A stretch of DNA of 64,000 nucleotides, from the NCBI GenBank assembly GCA_019054805.1, contig JAHQIY010000002.1, positions 3,720,001 through 3,784,000 on the forward strand. Direction: 5' to 3'. The position numbers and the translations under genes were made by a program. The notes under the pieces are model-generated. The model was not told where the DNA came from and did no database searches. It worked only from the letters and a program-made list of their open reading frames with translations. Origin of the DNA: Brachionus manjavacas. Its lineage: Eukaryota; Rotifera; Eurotatoria; Ploima; Brachionidae. Positions 32,911 to 45,010 of this stretch are shown here, piece by piece; position 1 is the first letter of the stretch, and each line of letters opens with the position of its first letter.

Positions 32911-34119
32911 TTTTTTTAATTTCCAAACACTTTGTGGCTCTTTTAATTTATTTTTGAGAAATATAATCTGAAAAAAAAAATTTTTTTCCCTAAATAAAAA
33001 TAAGGTATTGTAAAATTTGGTTTTGATAACAAAAGCAAAATACATAAAATACAAAAGCTTAGTTTTGACAGACCATGTACATGTTCTGAAAATTATAGCA
33101 ATTGATACATCTTCTGTAACACCAATATAATAATTCTGCAAAATTATGAATTTTTTGTACAAAAAACCAAATATAAAAACACCAAAGCTTTAATTTGGAT
33201 CGATCAAAACATGGTCTATATATCGAAGCAACTAATACATGCTTTGTACCAACATTTAAAGCATAATTGGATTTATAATTTATGTATTTATTTTAATTAA
33301 AGTTTAGGTCCCATGGACAAATTGAATTGTGTTATATCAAATATATCAAATTTATTTTAAGTAAGTTTTTTCATTTCACTAATAAAAATAAATTTAATTA
33401 AAAAAAATTGTAGTTGATAAACCGTAACATAATAGATATTAAATTCTTAGTGTTTAATCACTAATTTTCGATTTTTAAAACAAATTCTCATTTTTTTGTT
33501 TATTTTGCTCAATTAAAAATGTTGACTTTTAATTTTAATCTACTGGCATATAAACAAATTAATTACTGCAATATCAAACAAATGAATGTGGAAAATTATT
33601 TTTATTTACTTTTGGGCGTATACCGAGACCTCTTTTGATAGTTGCAGTACTACTACTTGGCTGAGCTAGCTTTAAACTTTTAGATTTTAAAGTTTTCAAA
33701 GTTTTTTTTTTAAATGGTTCAAACTCACTCTATACTAATAATCTTTAGCTTAACAATAGTAATTTTAAGTAAAATCAAGTAAATTTAGCTAAAAATTTGT
33801 AAAAATGGAAGGGTTAAAAAAAAGCTCAATTTTTTTAATTTTTTTTTTTCTAATAAATTTTGAAAAAATTAGTTTCTATTTATGTGTTTATATTTTTACC
33901 AAAAGTTACTTTTTTTACTATTTTTTAGGTAAAATATGGTAAAAAAAAGTATTTAAAAAAAAATTAAAAAATTTATATTTTTCCTAATAAAATAGCAGTC
34001 CGACCATCCGCCATTTTTATTCAACACTATATCATTTACATAGGTATTTGTGGCACAAATTTAATCTATTAAGATTTTTTTTCTTTTTTTAATCGACTTT
34101 TTTTAATTATTACATTCAT
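32911..34119. other. Intergenic with degenerate TTACGTAAA-family blocks
   Basis: Around 33770-33960 repeated AAGTAAAATCAAGTAAATTT and GGTAAAATATGGTAAAAA blocks resemble the MITE-like family at 26777-27269. No gene is seen. Confidence 0.35.
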
Positions 34120-34262
34120 TAATTGTAGAATTTCTTAGAAATCCGAAAATTAGACCTTTTAATTCTTCATCATATTGAGGATCATTTGCTCTAGTAAATC
34201 TTTTCAATTCATTCCAAACCATTTCTTTTGGGTTTAGATCTGGTGAGTAAGTAGGCGCTTAA
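34120..34262 (-). mobile_element. Tc1/mariner transposase C-terminal remnant
   Basis: The minus strand reads APTYSPDLNPKEMVWNELKR, the conserved YSPDLNP-E-W block around the last catalytic acidic residue of Tc1/mariner DDE transposases, followed by RANDPQYDEELKGLI. Only this fragment remains. Confidence 0.7.
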
Positions 34263-35089
34263 ACCTTGATATTAAATTAAAATTTTGCAATTATATCTTA
34301 TTTAGTGTTGTAAATCAAATTGACGATTTGAAAAAATTATTTGATTTACTTCGATTTAAATTTAGAATAAAATTTGAACTCAAATTTAAACTGAAATAAA
34401 ATTTGAATTCAAATTTTATCTCTCAAATAAAAGAGATGATAAAATTTTAAACGATGTCTGTTTGTCAATAAGACTTTTTTAAGACTAATTGACTTATAAA
34501 AGTCAAAATATTGTTTAAATTATATTTTTATTTAAAAAAAAAAATTTAAATTTAATAAAAAAAGATGGAAAAAAATAATGATATTTTTGTATTGCTTTTT
34601 GTGAATCGGTAGAGTAGTAACGGGTGTTTCTAAAAATTTTGAGTTTGACTCACTTTAAAAATATAAATTAGTTTTTAATTGAATAAAAAAATCAATTTTT
34701 TATTTTATTTAACAATGTCTTGAATTAATTGGAAAAAGAAAAAAAATGAAGAAGAATTTTTCGTTTAATTAGTTTTTACAATTAATACACTTAATTCAAA
34801 ATACATCAAAACTAATTTAAATTATTGTTTCGATTTTCAAATAAAAGCTTAGTGGTATGGAACTGAATGTTAAGTTCGAACCAAAAAAAAGTGGAAGTAA
34901 TGAAAGTGAGTAATGCGTTATCGCTTGTTGGCTATGAAAGAAGAAACACTTTAAATAAACTATTAGAAGTTAAGATATTAAAAAAATAATTATTAATTGT
35001 ATAAAAAAAAGAGTTAAATATAGTAATAATTAATTTAATTTTTACTTTTTATTTTTTTATTCTTATTTTTGTAAAACGCTAAAAAGGGA
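34263..35089. other. Intergenic with two tRNA-like degenerate stretches
   Basis: Near 34605-34655 and 34850-34890 there are A-box-like then B-box-like motifs (the second contains AGTTCGAACC). Arm lengths are wrong for functional tRNAs; they may be remnants of tRNA-derived SINEs. Otherwise AT-rich. Confidence 0.25.
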
Positions 35090-35172
35090 TGGATGTCCAT
35101 GATGATTACCCGAACCCCTAATCGCCTTAGTTGCGGCTTTTTTTTATATAAATAAATAAATAAATAAATAAT
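35090..35172 (+). mobile_element. Retroelement tail with (AAAT)n
   Basis: A GC-richer block including GATTACCCGAACCCCTAATC, then TTAGTTGCGGC, a T run and an AAAT repeat of about 30 bp. This abrupt change and microsatellite end suit a LINE/SINE 3' end. Family unknown. Confidence 0.35.
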
Positions 35173-36150
35173 AGCTAAATTATTTTTTATTTTCTATTCA
35201 AAATTAATATTTATTATGTTTCAAATTTGAGTTCATTTTTTTTCTGGGTTTATAGAAAAAAAAATTTAAATTGTCTAAATCATTTAGACAATTTTCAATT
35301 TTTTTTTTAAATTAAAATTCAAATAAAAAATTTGTTTAAATTCAAACTCAAATTTAAAAATAAATTTAATTAGTCAAGAGTAAATTCAAATACTATTTAT
35401 TTACAACACTTATCTTATTATTTACTAAAATATATTTTACCCGGTTAATGTAATTTGTATCTAAAAAGGTTGTACATAGGTATGAATTGTGTATAGGGTC
35501 ATTATCTTGATGAAGTTGAAAATTTTCATTTAAACTAGACATATTTATTCATTTAAAAAATTAAATTTTTATTATAGTCTAGCGATTTAAATGATTTTAT
35601 TTGTCACTACATTAATTGATAACCAAAAATTAAGTTAGATTAAAAATTTTATTCAATAAAAGATTAAATTTTTGAAAAATACTAAACACTTAAATAAGCA
35701 CCCTATTTTCTAAACAATATAACAAGGATAATAAAATATTCGTATTACTTTCGACATGATGAAATTTCAAACAAATTTTACCATATAAAAAAGCATTTTT
35801 TCTTTATGAAAGAAAAATTGTGTCGTTTTTAACCTTTAAAGGTCTAAATCCAATTGTAAAAATGAATACAGAGTGATATTAATTTAAATAATGTAAAAAA
35901 CTAAATGGACTAGAAACAAACACAAATGATATTTCAAGACTAAATTTCTAAAAGGAATTTTTTTTGTTTCGTTGAATTTTTGTTTTAAAATAATCTAATT
36001 GAATAAATTACTCAAAAGTTCATTTTCTACATATGCAGTTGAATTTTATTTTTCGGTGACTTTATTATTTAAATTTAAGATGGCATTATTAATTTTACAA
36101 AACAATTATTTTTCCTAAAATATATTAAAACCTATTTAATCATAAAAATA
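35173..36150. other. Intergenic, no gene seen
   Basis: AT-rich. No coding frame or clear element before the SINE body at 36151. Confidence 0.4.
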
Positions 36151-36270
36151 GGGGGGGCGAGTTTCGACTGGATAATAATTGCGGTGTAGATGATTAACTG
36201 GATGCAGAAGCGTCTGTTTCAGATAGGAGTCGTTGCTAAAAAAGATTCAAGTAACGATCGGAGAGTTATC
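36151..36270 (+). mobile_element. Second, head-less copy of the SINE body
   Basis: The block from GAGTTTCGACTGGATAATAA through TTGCGGTGTAGATGAT to GAGTTATC aligns with the minus strand of 7676-7790 (CAGTTTCGACTGGGTAATAA and so on) over more than 100 bp at clearly above-chance identity. The tRNA-like head is missing, so it is 5'-truncated. Confidence 0.7.
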
Positions 36271-36677
36271 ATTTTTTTTTATTTTCATAGAAAATTTTAA
36301 TTATTTTTAACTTTCTACTTAATTCTTTTTTAACATTTCTTAATCAAAAAAGATTGTAATAATTTTCTTAAATAAATATTGAATGGAATGATCTTCTAAC
36401 AGAAGAATGCCTTTTTTTTATAATAGAAGCCGTACCCAGATTGGAAAAACTTGAGCTCAAAATAATGTACAAATTAGGCTGAAACGATATAAAATTTTAG
36501 ATATTAAGACGATCGTTAGGAGTTGATCTCAAACACTATTAAAATTTGCCTGAAACAAAATAAAATTTTTAAACATTTATTTTTAAAACTAGCATTGTTG
36601 TCATGTATGAAAGCCGACATAATAAAACGATTACAGACGGTAACTTAAAATGTTGCTTTATTTGTTAGGTTATATTT

Positions 36678-36693
36678 GGCCCTGAAAAGGGCC
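36678..36693 (-). promoter_or_regulatory. Histone 3' stem-loop of left H4
   Basis: On the minus strand GGCCCTTTTCAGGGCC, a 6-bp stem with a 4-base loop, sits about 30 bases after the stop. It is the SLBP-binding processing signal of replication-dependent histone mRNA. Confidence 0.9.
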
Positions 36694-36724
36694 GGGGGGT
36701 TGTTGTTTTATTGTTATTAAGATC

Positions 36725-37075
<351 letters not shown>

Positions 37076-37118
37076 TTATGCGAATAGTGATGTATTTTTT
37101 AAAATGAATTTGAGCCAG

Positions 37119-37126
37119 TATTTATA
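37119..37126 (-). promoter_or_regulatory. TATA box of left H4
   Basis: TATAAATA on the minus strand, about 83 bp before the H4 ATG, conserved at the same spacing in the right arm (49525-49532). Confidence 0.65.
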
Positions 37127-38660
37127 ATCAATCCTAAAAGAAAATATTATAATTTTTAACTTTTATTAACATCCAATTGAGTCTGATTAAAAAGTGTGCA
37201 TAATTTTTACGTTTTTTTTACTTTAGAAAAACTGAGATCATTTTTTCTGAAGGTTTAAAAAATAAATTCAAAGGTTTCTTGTATATATTTTTCTTCAACA
37301 TGCCTAATGTTTGGTCTATAATTGTCTAAATCAAATTAATCCACAAAAAACAAAATATAAAGAGAAAAAAAAAAGAAATATTCATTTTCCGTATATTATA
37401 GAATATAAACTCTATTTTTTTTTTAAATACTCTCCCCACAATAGACCTCCAATCCTCCCTCCTCTTCGCACAAAAAAAAAGGGTAGGTTGTGCTTCGGAA
37501 CAACCTTGAGAGTTCATCTCTCTAAAATTAAATATCTCTCTCTCTCTATATTTTTCATCAAAATTATCGATTTTTCTGAAGGAGAAAAAAATTAATTCTA
37601 AGGTTTCTTGTAATTATTTTTCATCAAAATTATTTAGAATACAAAATTTATTTTAAAGTTGATTCAGTTTTTTCTAAATTATTTAAATTACTTGTGTCTT
37701 TAATCAAAAACTTAGCCTAAATAAGTGTCGTACAAAATGTGATCATTTTGATCATGCTGGCTTGATGAAAAAGACTGATCATTAGAATTGATGATCGGAA
37801 AAATTGTGATCTAAAAAAAATTAAGGATAATAAAAGTGATCAATTGTTTTGTTTTTGTGTTGATTTTTTCTAGTTGAGTGATCTAAATTTATAAATTTTC
37901 TACTCATAGTTTAATTTGTATCCCGAGTTGTTTTTAACATTTAAGTAAAGTAAAGTAAAGTTTTTGAATTAAAGATAAATTTGTGACGTGATGAAGACAA
38001 ATTCAAAGTGTTCATTCATGTTGTGTTCTTTTATTTTTGTTTGTTTAAACTGTGACACAAGAACTACAACACCATGAAAAATGATATCACTAGAATTGAT
38101 GAAACTTTTTCTGTTTTATTTAAGCATTACTGTGCCAAATAAAATAAAGAGCATTACAAAATTGCCTTAATGTTTAATGACATTGGAAATATTAGGTGTA
38201 TGTTCTGAAAAATTCTGTAAAATCTGTGTCTTGAAAATTAAATTTGAAAATCTTAATAAAGATATCTTATTAAATACCATGAAATATATTTAATTATGGT
38301 TAGCTACATTCCGATGATGGAAAAATGGAAAAAATTGACATTTTTTTTGAGAAAGGACATTTTTGGTCGTTTCGACAAAAAAACAAGAAAAAATTGAAAT
38401 ATAATTTTTTGTCACTAGTTTCTTTATATCAACTAAATATTTTTTTTAAATAAAAATAATTTTCACCAGAATACAAAAGAAAATAAAAATCTGAAGAATA
38501 AAATGACAATTAAATTTTTTGGTTTATTTAAGGCATCATTTAATGGCGACTAAGCGTCAGCTCATTCATGAGCTAGTAGTGCTCGTATTTTGTCAAGTTT
38601 AATTTCATATATAAAATAATATATGGTTATGATTTTTGCTTTAAATTTTAAAATTTGGTT
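37127..38660. other. H4-H2A intergenic spacer, left arm
   Basis: Mirrored in 48081-49524 with small indels. It contains a CT microsatellite near 37533-37549 and an imperfect internal repeat (AAGGTTTCTTGTA near 37270 and 37600). No protein gene seen: the frame at 37311-37595 is not preserved well between the arms. Confidence 0.5.
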
Positions 38661-38676
38661 GGCCTTGATAAAGGCC
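38661..38676 (-). promoter_or_regulatory. Histone 3' stem-loop of left H2A
   Basis: GGCCTTTATCAAGGCC on the minus strand, 33 bases after the stop codon: 6-bp stem and 4-base loop. Confidence 0.88.
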
Positions 38677-38708
38677 GGGGGTTTTATGAAAAACTGATTC
38701 AAAACAAT

Positions 38709-39098
38709 TTATTCTGATTTGGTACTTGGACCTTCTTCGGCTTTTTTGGGCAACAAAATTGATTGAATGTTTGGTAAGACGCCACCTTGAGCGATTGTAA
38801 CTCCAGCTAACAATTTGTTCAATTCTTCATCATTACGGATGGCTAGCTGCAAGTGACGAGGAATGATTCTCGTCTTTTTGTTGTCTCTCGCTGCATTGCC
38901 AGCCAACTCTAGAATTTCAGCGCTCAAGTATTCCAAAACAGCAGCCAAATAGACTGGAGCTCCAGCTCCCACTCTCTCAGCGTAATGACCTTTTCTTAGC
39001 AGACGATGAATACGACCAACTGGAAATTGTAGACCAGCTCTTGATGATCGTGTTTTGCCTTTGGCTCTTACTTTGCCTCCTTTGCCGCGTCCAGACAT
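38709..39098 (-). CDS. H2A: Histone H2A (left arm)
   Basis: A 129-residue canonical H2[21 protein letters not shown], then [20 protein letters not shown], the acidic-patch helix [20 protein letters not shown] and [12 protein letters not shown]. It forms the core dimer with H2B. The tail ends GPSTKSE without the SQ motif of H2A.X. It is divergently arranged with H2B (start-to-start gap 462 bp), so the two share a promoter region. It differs from the right-arm protein by Glu versus Asp near the C-terminus (AEEG versus AEDG). Confidence 0.98.
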   Translation of the reverse strand: MSGRGKGGKVRAKGKTRSSRAGLQFPVGRIHRLLRKGHYAERVGAGAPVYLAAVLEYLSAEILELAGNAARDNKKTRIIPRHLQLAIRNDEELNKLLAGVTIAQGGVLPNIQSILLPKKAEEGPSTKSE

Positions 39099-39170
39099 TG
39101 TTATATGATTTTTAATTAGGTTTTTTTTGACTTGACTTGAAGTTTTTCAAAAAAATTCGAAAAATCACTT

Positions 39171-39180
39171 ATTTATTATA
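39171..39180 (-). promoter_or_regulatory. TATA-like element of left H2A
   Basis: TATAATAAAT on the minus strand about 75 bp before the H2A ATG, conserved in the right arm at 47566-47575. Confidence 0.45.
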
Positions 39181-39521
39181 ATTTAAAAGAGTCATCGAAT
39201 TATTCACAATTTTAATTCATTTCAGCTTTTTTTTTGTTTTAGCAAAAATGTAATTAACAACAAAATAGGCGGTCAAATAAAGTCAATTGAACAAATTATG
39301 AACATTCTAAATATGCAAATAAGATATCTATTAACCAATTAAACATATTTTTTTGTTTGATTCGATTTATTAGAAAAAATTGATTTTGTAATTGAACATG
39401 CTACTGTCATTCACCTTTAATCCTTTCAATTGTTCATAATTAATTCTACTTTTTTACTCTTCTTAAATATGTTTTCAAACTTTTGAGAATAAATAAATAT
39501 AAAGTCATTCTAAAACACTAT

Positions 39522-39528
39522 TATAAAG
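39522..39528 (+). promoter_or_regulatory. TATA box of left H2B
   Basis: TATAAAG 33 bp before the H2B ATG, conserved in the right arm (47217-47223, minus). The 5' untranslated leader would be very short. Confidence 0.65.
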
Positions 39529-39560
39529 ACAACACAAGAGACAAAGACAGCTAAATCCAA

Positions 39561-39929
39561 ATGCCACCAAAAACACCAAGCAAAGGAGCCAAAAAAGCGG
39601 TCAAACCAACCAAAGGAGCCAAAGGAGAAGGCAAAAGAAGGAAGAAAAGGAAAGAATCCTATTCGGTTTACATTTACAAAGTGTTGAAACAAGTTCATCC
39701 GGACACTGGCATCTCTAGCAAAGCAATGAGCATCATGAACTCTTTTGTCAACGATATCTTTGAGAGAATAGCTTCCGAAGCTTCTAAGCTATCCACGCAC
39801 AATGGTCGTTCGACTATTTCCAGTCGTGAAATTCAAACCAGTGTTCGTCTCCTCTTACCTGGTGAATTGGCCAAGCATGCAGTTAGTGAAGGCACAAAAG
39901 CTGTCACAAAATACACCAGCTCAAAATAA
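39561..39929 (+). CDS. H2B: Histone H2B (left arm)
   Basis: A 122-residue H2B: lysine-rich tail [14 protein letters not shown], basic [20 protein letters not shown], histone fold [20 protein letters not shown] and C-terminal [14 protein letters not shown] carrying the lysine usually ubiquitinated. Intronless, with TATAAAG upstream and a histone stem-loop after the stop. It partners H2A across a shared bidirectional promoter region. The right-arm protein differs at residue 3 (Pro here, Ser there). Confidence 0.98.
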   Translation: MPPKTPSKGAKKAVKPTKGAKGEGKRRKKRKESYSVYIYKVLKQVHPDTGISSKAMSIMNSFVNDIFERIASEASKLSTHNGRSTISSREIQTSVRLLLPGELAKHAVSEGTKAVTKYTSSK

Positions 39930-39959
39930 AACAACTCTCAAATCGAATAGAAACCTCCC

Positions 39960-39975
39960 GGCCTTTTTCAAGGCC
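39960..39975 (+). promoter_or_regulatory. Histone 3' stem-loop of left H2B
   Basis: GGCCTTTTTCAAGGCC, 31 bases after the stop codon: 6-bp stem and 4-base loop. Confidence 0.9.
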
Positions 39976-40450
39976 AATCTTATTTTAAAAAATGAAGCAA
40001 TTAAATTTTTAAATTAAATTTTAAAAAACTTCAAATGATTTTAATTTAAAGTTAAAAATTTTTAATTCTGAAATTTTTTTCAAGTTAAAATTAACAGCAG
40101 CAAATTTTGCCACATGTATTAAATTAAATCTGAGCTCAAATAAGGAAAACAAAGAAGCACCAAAGCACTCTTCTAGGAGTACATACTTGATTTTTTTAGT
40201 AAATTTAGAAAGTTATTCTTTTTTTTATGCTGAAAAAAAATTTGCTCAAATAGCTTACCTTGGAATTATATTTATTTTTCCCTACCTGTCGATCAAAAAT
40301 TCACGTGACTGCGATCATGAATGCATGGAACGGTTAACGTTTTTTGAGTCAAGTAAATAATTGACTTTAGTGACTTCGACTAAAACTTGTTACTTAAAAA
40401 TAAGCCTGGCAGAAAAACAGAGATTGTTATCATTTAAAAAAATTTAGCCT

Positions 40451-41495
40451 TCTTTTTTTCTTACAAATTAGATTTGCTTAATTAACCTATTAAATTAATT
40501 TTTTAAATTAATTAACATTTTTTTTAGATTAACCTAAATTAATAGAGAAGTAGAATATGGAAAAATTGAGTGAATGACCAAATCCTAAATATCGAATTGG
40601 CTATCGAGGTCAACGACAAACTCTGGTGAAGTTGAGACACATTCAATAACTCAAGTTATCGGTGGTCCAAAAAGCAAGGATAGTAAAGTCGGCTTTAATA
40701 AGTACACTACGGCAAAAATAACTTTAAAATTATTGTTAAATGATGAGAAGCTATAAACTACAAATTTTTACCGTTTATCTTAATAATATTTTTTAAAAAA
40801 TATTTTTTTGTGTTAATTTATTTCAAAATTGTATATATAATTTGAAAAATATAATTAAATTAATTTTCTTTATGAGATTGATTTATTTCTTAACATGTTC
40901 ATTTTGATTTTTTTAAAACAGACTTAAATATTTTTTGTATTTTTATCATAAATATTAAATTCAAATAAAGAATTAATAATTGAAAAATAACTTTTACATT
41001 CTTTTTAATTCGATATTTTACATTCTTTTTATATAAAAAAAATTATTGAAATACATGGAAAACCGATGAAATTTGTGTTTTTCATCGATGAAAATTCGAT
41101 TGTTTTTTTTCATTGATACTTCATCGAATTTTAATTGACTGGGAGATGATCCGTAATTTCTTAATATTTGAAAAAAATCTAAAAATACTGATCAGCATAT
41201 TTTTATTTATTCTTTATTCTTTAATATAAGTTTATTTAACTGTTTAAAAATATTTATCAAGAATTTGCTATTGAAACTAACTTATTTATGAATATCTTGA
41301 TCTTTTGATAGAACTTCGGTCGTTTCCTTTAATAAAAATAAAATTATCTTTTTTAAATAATTCGTTTATCACTTTCAGAAAAGTTCGAAGATCTTCCACT
41401 TGAATACTTATTTATGGGATTCTCATATATATTTGATTTTGATTCTGCAGTCCGATTTATATAACTTTATTTAAAAAATTAGATCATTCATGAAA
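40451..41495. other. Start of the inter-arm region; holds dispersed repeat copy 2
   Basis: No gene. 40905-41145 is the second copy of the repeat at 5160-5440 in the same orientation, sharing TTTTTCATCGATGAAAATTC and the flanking blocks. The rest is AT-rich. Confidence 0.5.
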
Positions 41496-42168
41496 TCAGA
41501 TTTTTGATTTAGATTTAATTAACCTTTGTCGTGATTCGCTTCTTTCTCCTCGCTTGTAACGATCATGCATTATTGGACTTGATCTGTAATAAAATCTTTG
41601 TCTAAATTCTCTTTTATGGTCATATAATTGTGGACCTGTTTCCATAGAATAATCAATTCTAATTTTTTTGTTCAGTATTTTTTTGTTTTCAGTGGCATAT
41701 TTGGCCTAAAGATTTGAAATATTTAAAATTTTCTAAATTATCAATTTACTGTCTTTTACATCAATAGCTTCTTTGGTGGTTTTAAAATAAACAAAGCCGA
41801 ATCCTCTCGATCTTCCAGTCTTTTCAAAGAAAGAATTATCGATTGTTAAATTTTGGTCTTCTTACTTTTCTATTCATTATCACTTTACATCTCACACAGC
41901 CATAATCATCATATATCTTGTAAAGGTCGACTTTTCTAGCATCTAAATCAAGGCCAAATATTGCCAGAATATTATTTGGATGATGGTTCAGATGAATTCT
42001 GTCATTTGAAGGTTTGTAGCTCATTTGTCTGTGGTGTCTCACCAAAGGTGAAGGAGATCTAACAGGCGATCTGGAATCATCGGATATATTCTCAAGACTT
42101 GATCGAAAGCTTCTAGAATTTGATCGTCTTTTGTTTTCATTTCTTGATTTATGATCGTAATTCGACAT
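41496..42168 (-). CDS. Transformer-2-like RS/RRM splicing factor, copy A, 190 aa
   Basis: Three exons: 41866-42168, 41760-41819 and 41496-41705, all phase 0, with introns of 46 and 54 bp. The N-terminal RS-like region (RNENKRRSNSRSFRSSLENI) leads into an RRM: RNP2 ILAIFGLDLDARK, then RNP1 RGFGFVYF in exon 2, and KKILNKKIRIDYS as the last strand in exon 3. A short basic tail ends RLIKSKSKI. The arrangement and RNP sequences are those of Tra2, a nuclear SR-like activator of exon inclusion. It lacks the long C-terminal RS domain typical of Tra2. The sister gene at 45011-45696 has the same intron positions and an equal 60-bp middle exon. Confidence 0.82.
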
Positions 42169-42666
42169 TAGCAGTATTATTTAGAAAATCTGCCAAAAAA
42201 ATATGAAATTTTCATTGAATTAATCTCAATCATCATTGAATTTTTAAAGTTTTTAAAAGTGCAAATTTAACAAAAAAACTATACTCGCAAAACTGAGAAT
42301 AATTTAAATAACTCTAACTATAGTATTCCTTAAATTACGAAAACTTAATGAAAAAAAAAATTTTTTCGTATTTGAGTTTATTAACATAAATTAAAAAAGA
42401 GAAGTATCTTAAAAAATCACCGAAGTCATATGGCTTTTTATTTTTTAAATAAAATTGATAAAAAAATTTAATCTTTATTTATGTAACAAAATTTAAATTT
42501 TTGATGATCCAATATTCAATTTTTAGATGTTGAAATTTAATAAAAATCGTGATTAATAAAAAAAAAACCCAATCTAAAGCTTTGAATATTTTTTATATTT
42601 ATATATTTGATATAATTCGTAGAGCTAAGCTGGTGTTTGTTTTTGTTAAAAGCTTATTTCCCTTTC
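42169..42666. other. Intergenic, no gene seen
   Basis: AT-rich 5' flank of the Tra2-like gene A, running into transposon remains. Confidence 0.4.
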
Positions 42667-43390
42667 TTAGAACCATTCCTTCACTTTTTTGGTACGATGA
42701 CAAAGGGCGTTGTCTTGTTGAAATATGAAGGCCATTTTTTTTCTCAACATATCCATTGATGGAAGTAAGTTATTTCCTAAAATATAAACAAATCTGAGAG
42801 AATTAAAACTTCCGTCAAATATAGAATAAAATCCTAGACCAAAATAGCTCATATATAACCAATAAAACCAGTTTCTTACTTTGTTCGTTTAATAATGCAA
42901 TTTTCATTTTACTTCTCTGATGACATCCTTCGTATCTGGATTTGATTTTTCTATTCATTATTTCAATGTTAATTACGTCACCAAACATTATTTGTCTCCA
43001 TTTAGCTTTGTCCCATGATTTTACATTGCGACAGAAATTTTTTAAATATATTTTTTTTGATATTTTGTTAATCTTGGTTTTATAACCGCATATTTCGATT
43101 CGAGTTTGTTTTCTAATAGTTCTCGCCTAACCAGAAAATCTGATGTTTCTCTGACAATTGACAATTTTCAGTTATGAGCTAAAATTCTTTACCAAACGGA
43201 CAAATTGGCGATCATCTTTTATTGTAGAAATCTTGGGTCTTCCAGATCTTGGACGATCGTCATGAATTTGTTTGATTGATCAATAATAGTCTTTATGCAT
43301 GATTTTGACCTATTTCGGCATCTGATTTTCCATCTTGCCGAAGAAAAACAGTCTTTATTCTGTTCTCTTTACTATTAGGACAAAGTTTGG
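42667..43390 (-). mobile_element. Tc1-type transposase pseudogene
   Basis: In order on the minus strand, in shifting frames: DDRPRSGRPKISTIKDDRQF (helix-turn-helix region), SWDKAKWRQIMFGDV (first acidic region, W-x-x-IMFGD in place of the usual FSDE), YFGLGFYSIFDGSFNSLRFV and FQQDNALCHRTKKVKEWF (second catalytic Asp). This is the Tc1 family order. Several stops and frameshifts make it inactive; the part after VKEWF is lost. Confidence 0.8.
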
Positions 43391-43779
43391 AAGTTGGAAT
43401 TGATAGTCCAATTTTTTTATTTTGATCTAATTGAATAAAGAATTTATCTGACAAAAAATAGTTTCAAAAAAAAAGTCGTTTCCAATCTATTTCACAATAC
43501 TGTAAAAGAAAATTTACCCGAATTGTGTACAATTCTTTATTCTCTTAATTTTTGTTTTTGTAAATATTCTTTTTTTTCTTAATTTTCTTGTTCTTTCATA
43601 TTTAAAAAAAAAACATAAAAAAGTGAATTGTTTTTTTAAGGTAAGAACGTTTGTAATTATAATATTTTTTTGGAAAACTTTTTTAAGCTTTCAAGTCAAA
43701 GGAACGAAAGCTCGAGCAATTTTTTATTTTTATATATATATTTAAAAAATCAAAAAATCTTTATTTAACCAAAAAAATA
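43391..43779. other. Spacer between two Tc1-like remnants
   Basis: AT-rich; no coding frame. A terminal inverted repeat of either remnant was not identified. Confidence 0.35.
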
Positions 43780-43945
43780 TGTCTAATCCATTTAAATGGC
43801 AGATTGTAGGTCTGCTAAAAAGTGGAGATAAAAAGCAAAATATATATAGTATCTACAAAATATGTCTCTAAGAAAATAAATGAAAAGATTAGTACTGTTT
43901 CTGATCGAAGCCGTTCTGTTAGACCTCAGATGCAATTTTTGTTTA
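43780..43945 (+). mobile_element. N-terminal remnant of a second Tc1-like transposase
   Basis: Plus-strand frames give MSNPFKWQIVGLLKSGDKKQ and, after a frameshift, VSKKINEKISTVSDRSRSVR then PQ. Both match the N-terminal DNA-binding region of Tc1 transposases. It is opposite in orientation to the copy at 42667-43390. Confidence 0.6.
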
Positions 43946-45010
43946 TGAAAATTAGATTTTTAAACCATTTTTTATAAATTAACTGTATCCATTATTTCCT
44001 TCTGTATATTTTTGAAATTTTTTCTTTAAGTTTTATATTTCTGGATTGATGACAAATAAAAAAGCCGCCTTTTTATTTTACTGCCTCTTAAACACGTAAA
44101 AACATTACTTTTGTTAAAAAAAAAAATTTCTAAAATTTTGCAACATACTGTTTTCTCTGAATTTTCCATTTGTAGCTGTTAATAATTTTGAATCAATAAA
44201 ATCAGATACTCAAAAATTAATGTTTTCCTTTAACTAAACCAGCTAATGATGTATTAAGAGTTTAAGTCAAGTCATTGACTTAAAATTTCTTTTTTTTAGT
44301 GCAGTTTAGTCATGTCAACTAATTTTCTGATTTTTAAACTAAAAAATAAATATGATTTTTTATTTTAATCCAAAAAAAGTTAAGTTTTAAAATCAGAAAA
44401 TTAGTTTACTTCACTAAAAAAATGAAAAAAATTTTTAAGACATTGGCTTTGACTTAATAAAAAAAAATTTAAGTCATAACTTTGACTTGTGACTTAGACT
44501 TAAAACTGTGACTTAAAAACAAGTTTGGTAGCTATACATTTTTTTTACTTTGGAAATGACTATCGACCAAGTGATGAGCACATAATCACATATATGATCA
44601 TATGACCCAGACTTGTTTCTAAGTCAAAGCCTTGAGATGAATTTTTTTCCAAAATTAAAAATTTCCACTCTAAGTTTTGGCGATCAGATAAAACTGAATT
44701 TCTGTAGATCCATGAGGTTATGATCGATGCCACATGAATTACAAGAAAAGAAAAAATGTGAAGTCATGGTTTGTTAGAGGTTTACGAAAAAATACAAATA
44801 AAGAAAATTTTTCATGTCTGATAAAAAAGAAGTCAAATCAACAGTTAAAACAAAAAGCCTACAAAAAAATAAAAATTTTTATTTAACTTTATAATTTCAA
44901 ATTACACATAATTTCAATTTTTTTTTCAAAAGTCAATTTCCATTTTTGATAAAAGACAAAATTCAAAAACAAGCACTTAAGATAATCTACAATTTAATTC
45001 AATTGCATGA
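43946..45010. other. Intergenic, no gene seen
   Basis: AT-rich. Repeated AAGTCAAAGTC-type phrases occur (for example near 44260-44520), also seen near 50500-50770; they look like simple degenerate repeats. Confidence 0.35.

Noticed and set aside
32896-33162. 88-codon minus-strand frame overlapping the end of the 29778-32910 gene
   Set aside because: AT-rich low-complexity composition with no domain; lies over the 3' flank of a well-supported gene.
34605-34890. Two tRNA-like stretches with A- and B-box-like motifs
   Set aside because: No acceptor stem or anticodon arm of proper size can be drawn; at most remnants of tRNA-derived SINEs.
37311-37595. 94-codon plus-strand frame upstream of left H4, with an apparent counterpart at 48999-49340
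   Set aside because: It exists in both arms only because the arms are duplicated; lengths and reading frames differ after small indels and the composition is that of AT-rich noncoding DNA.
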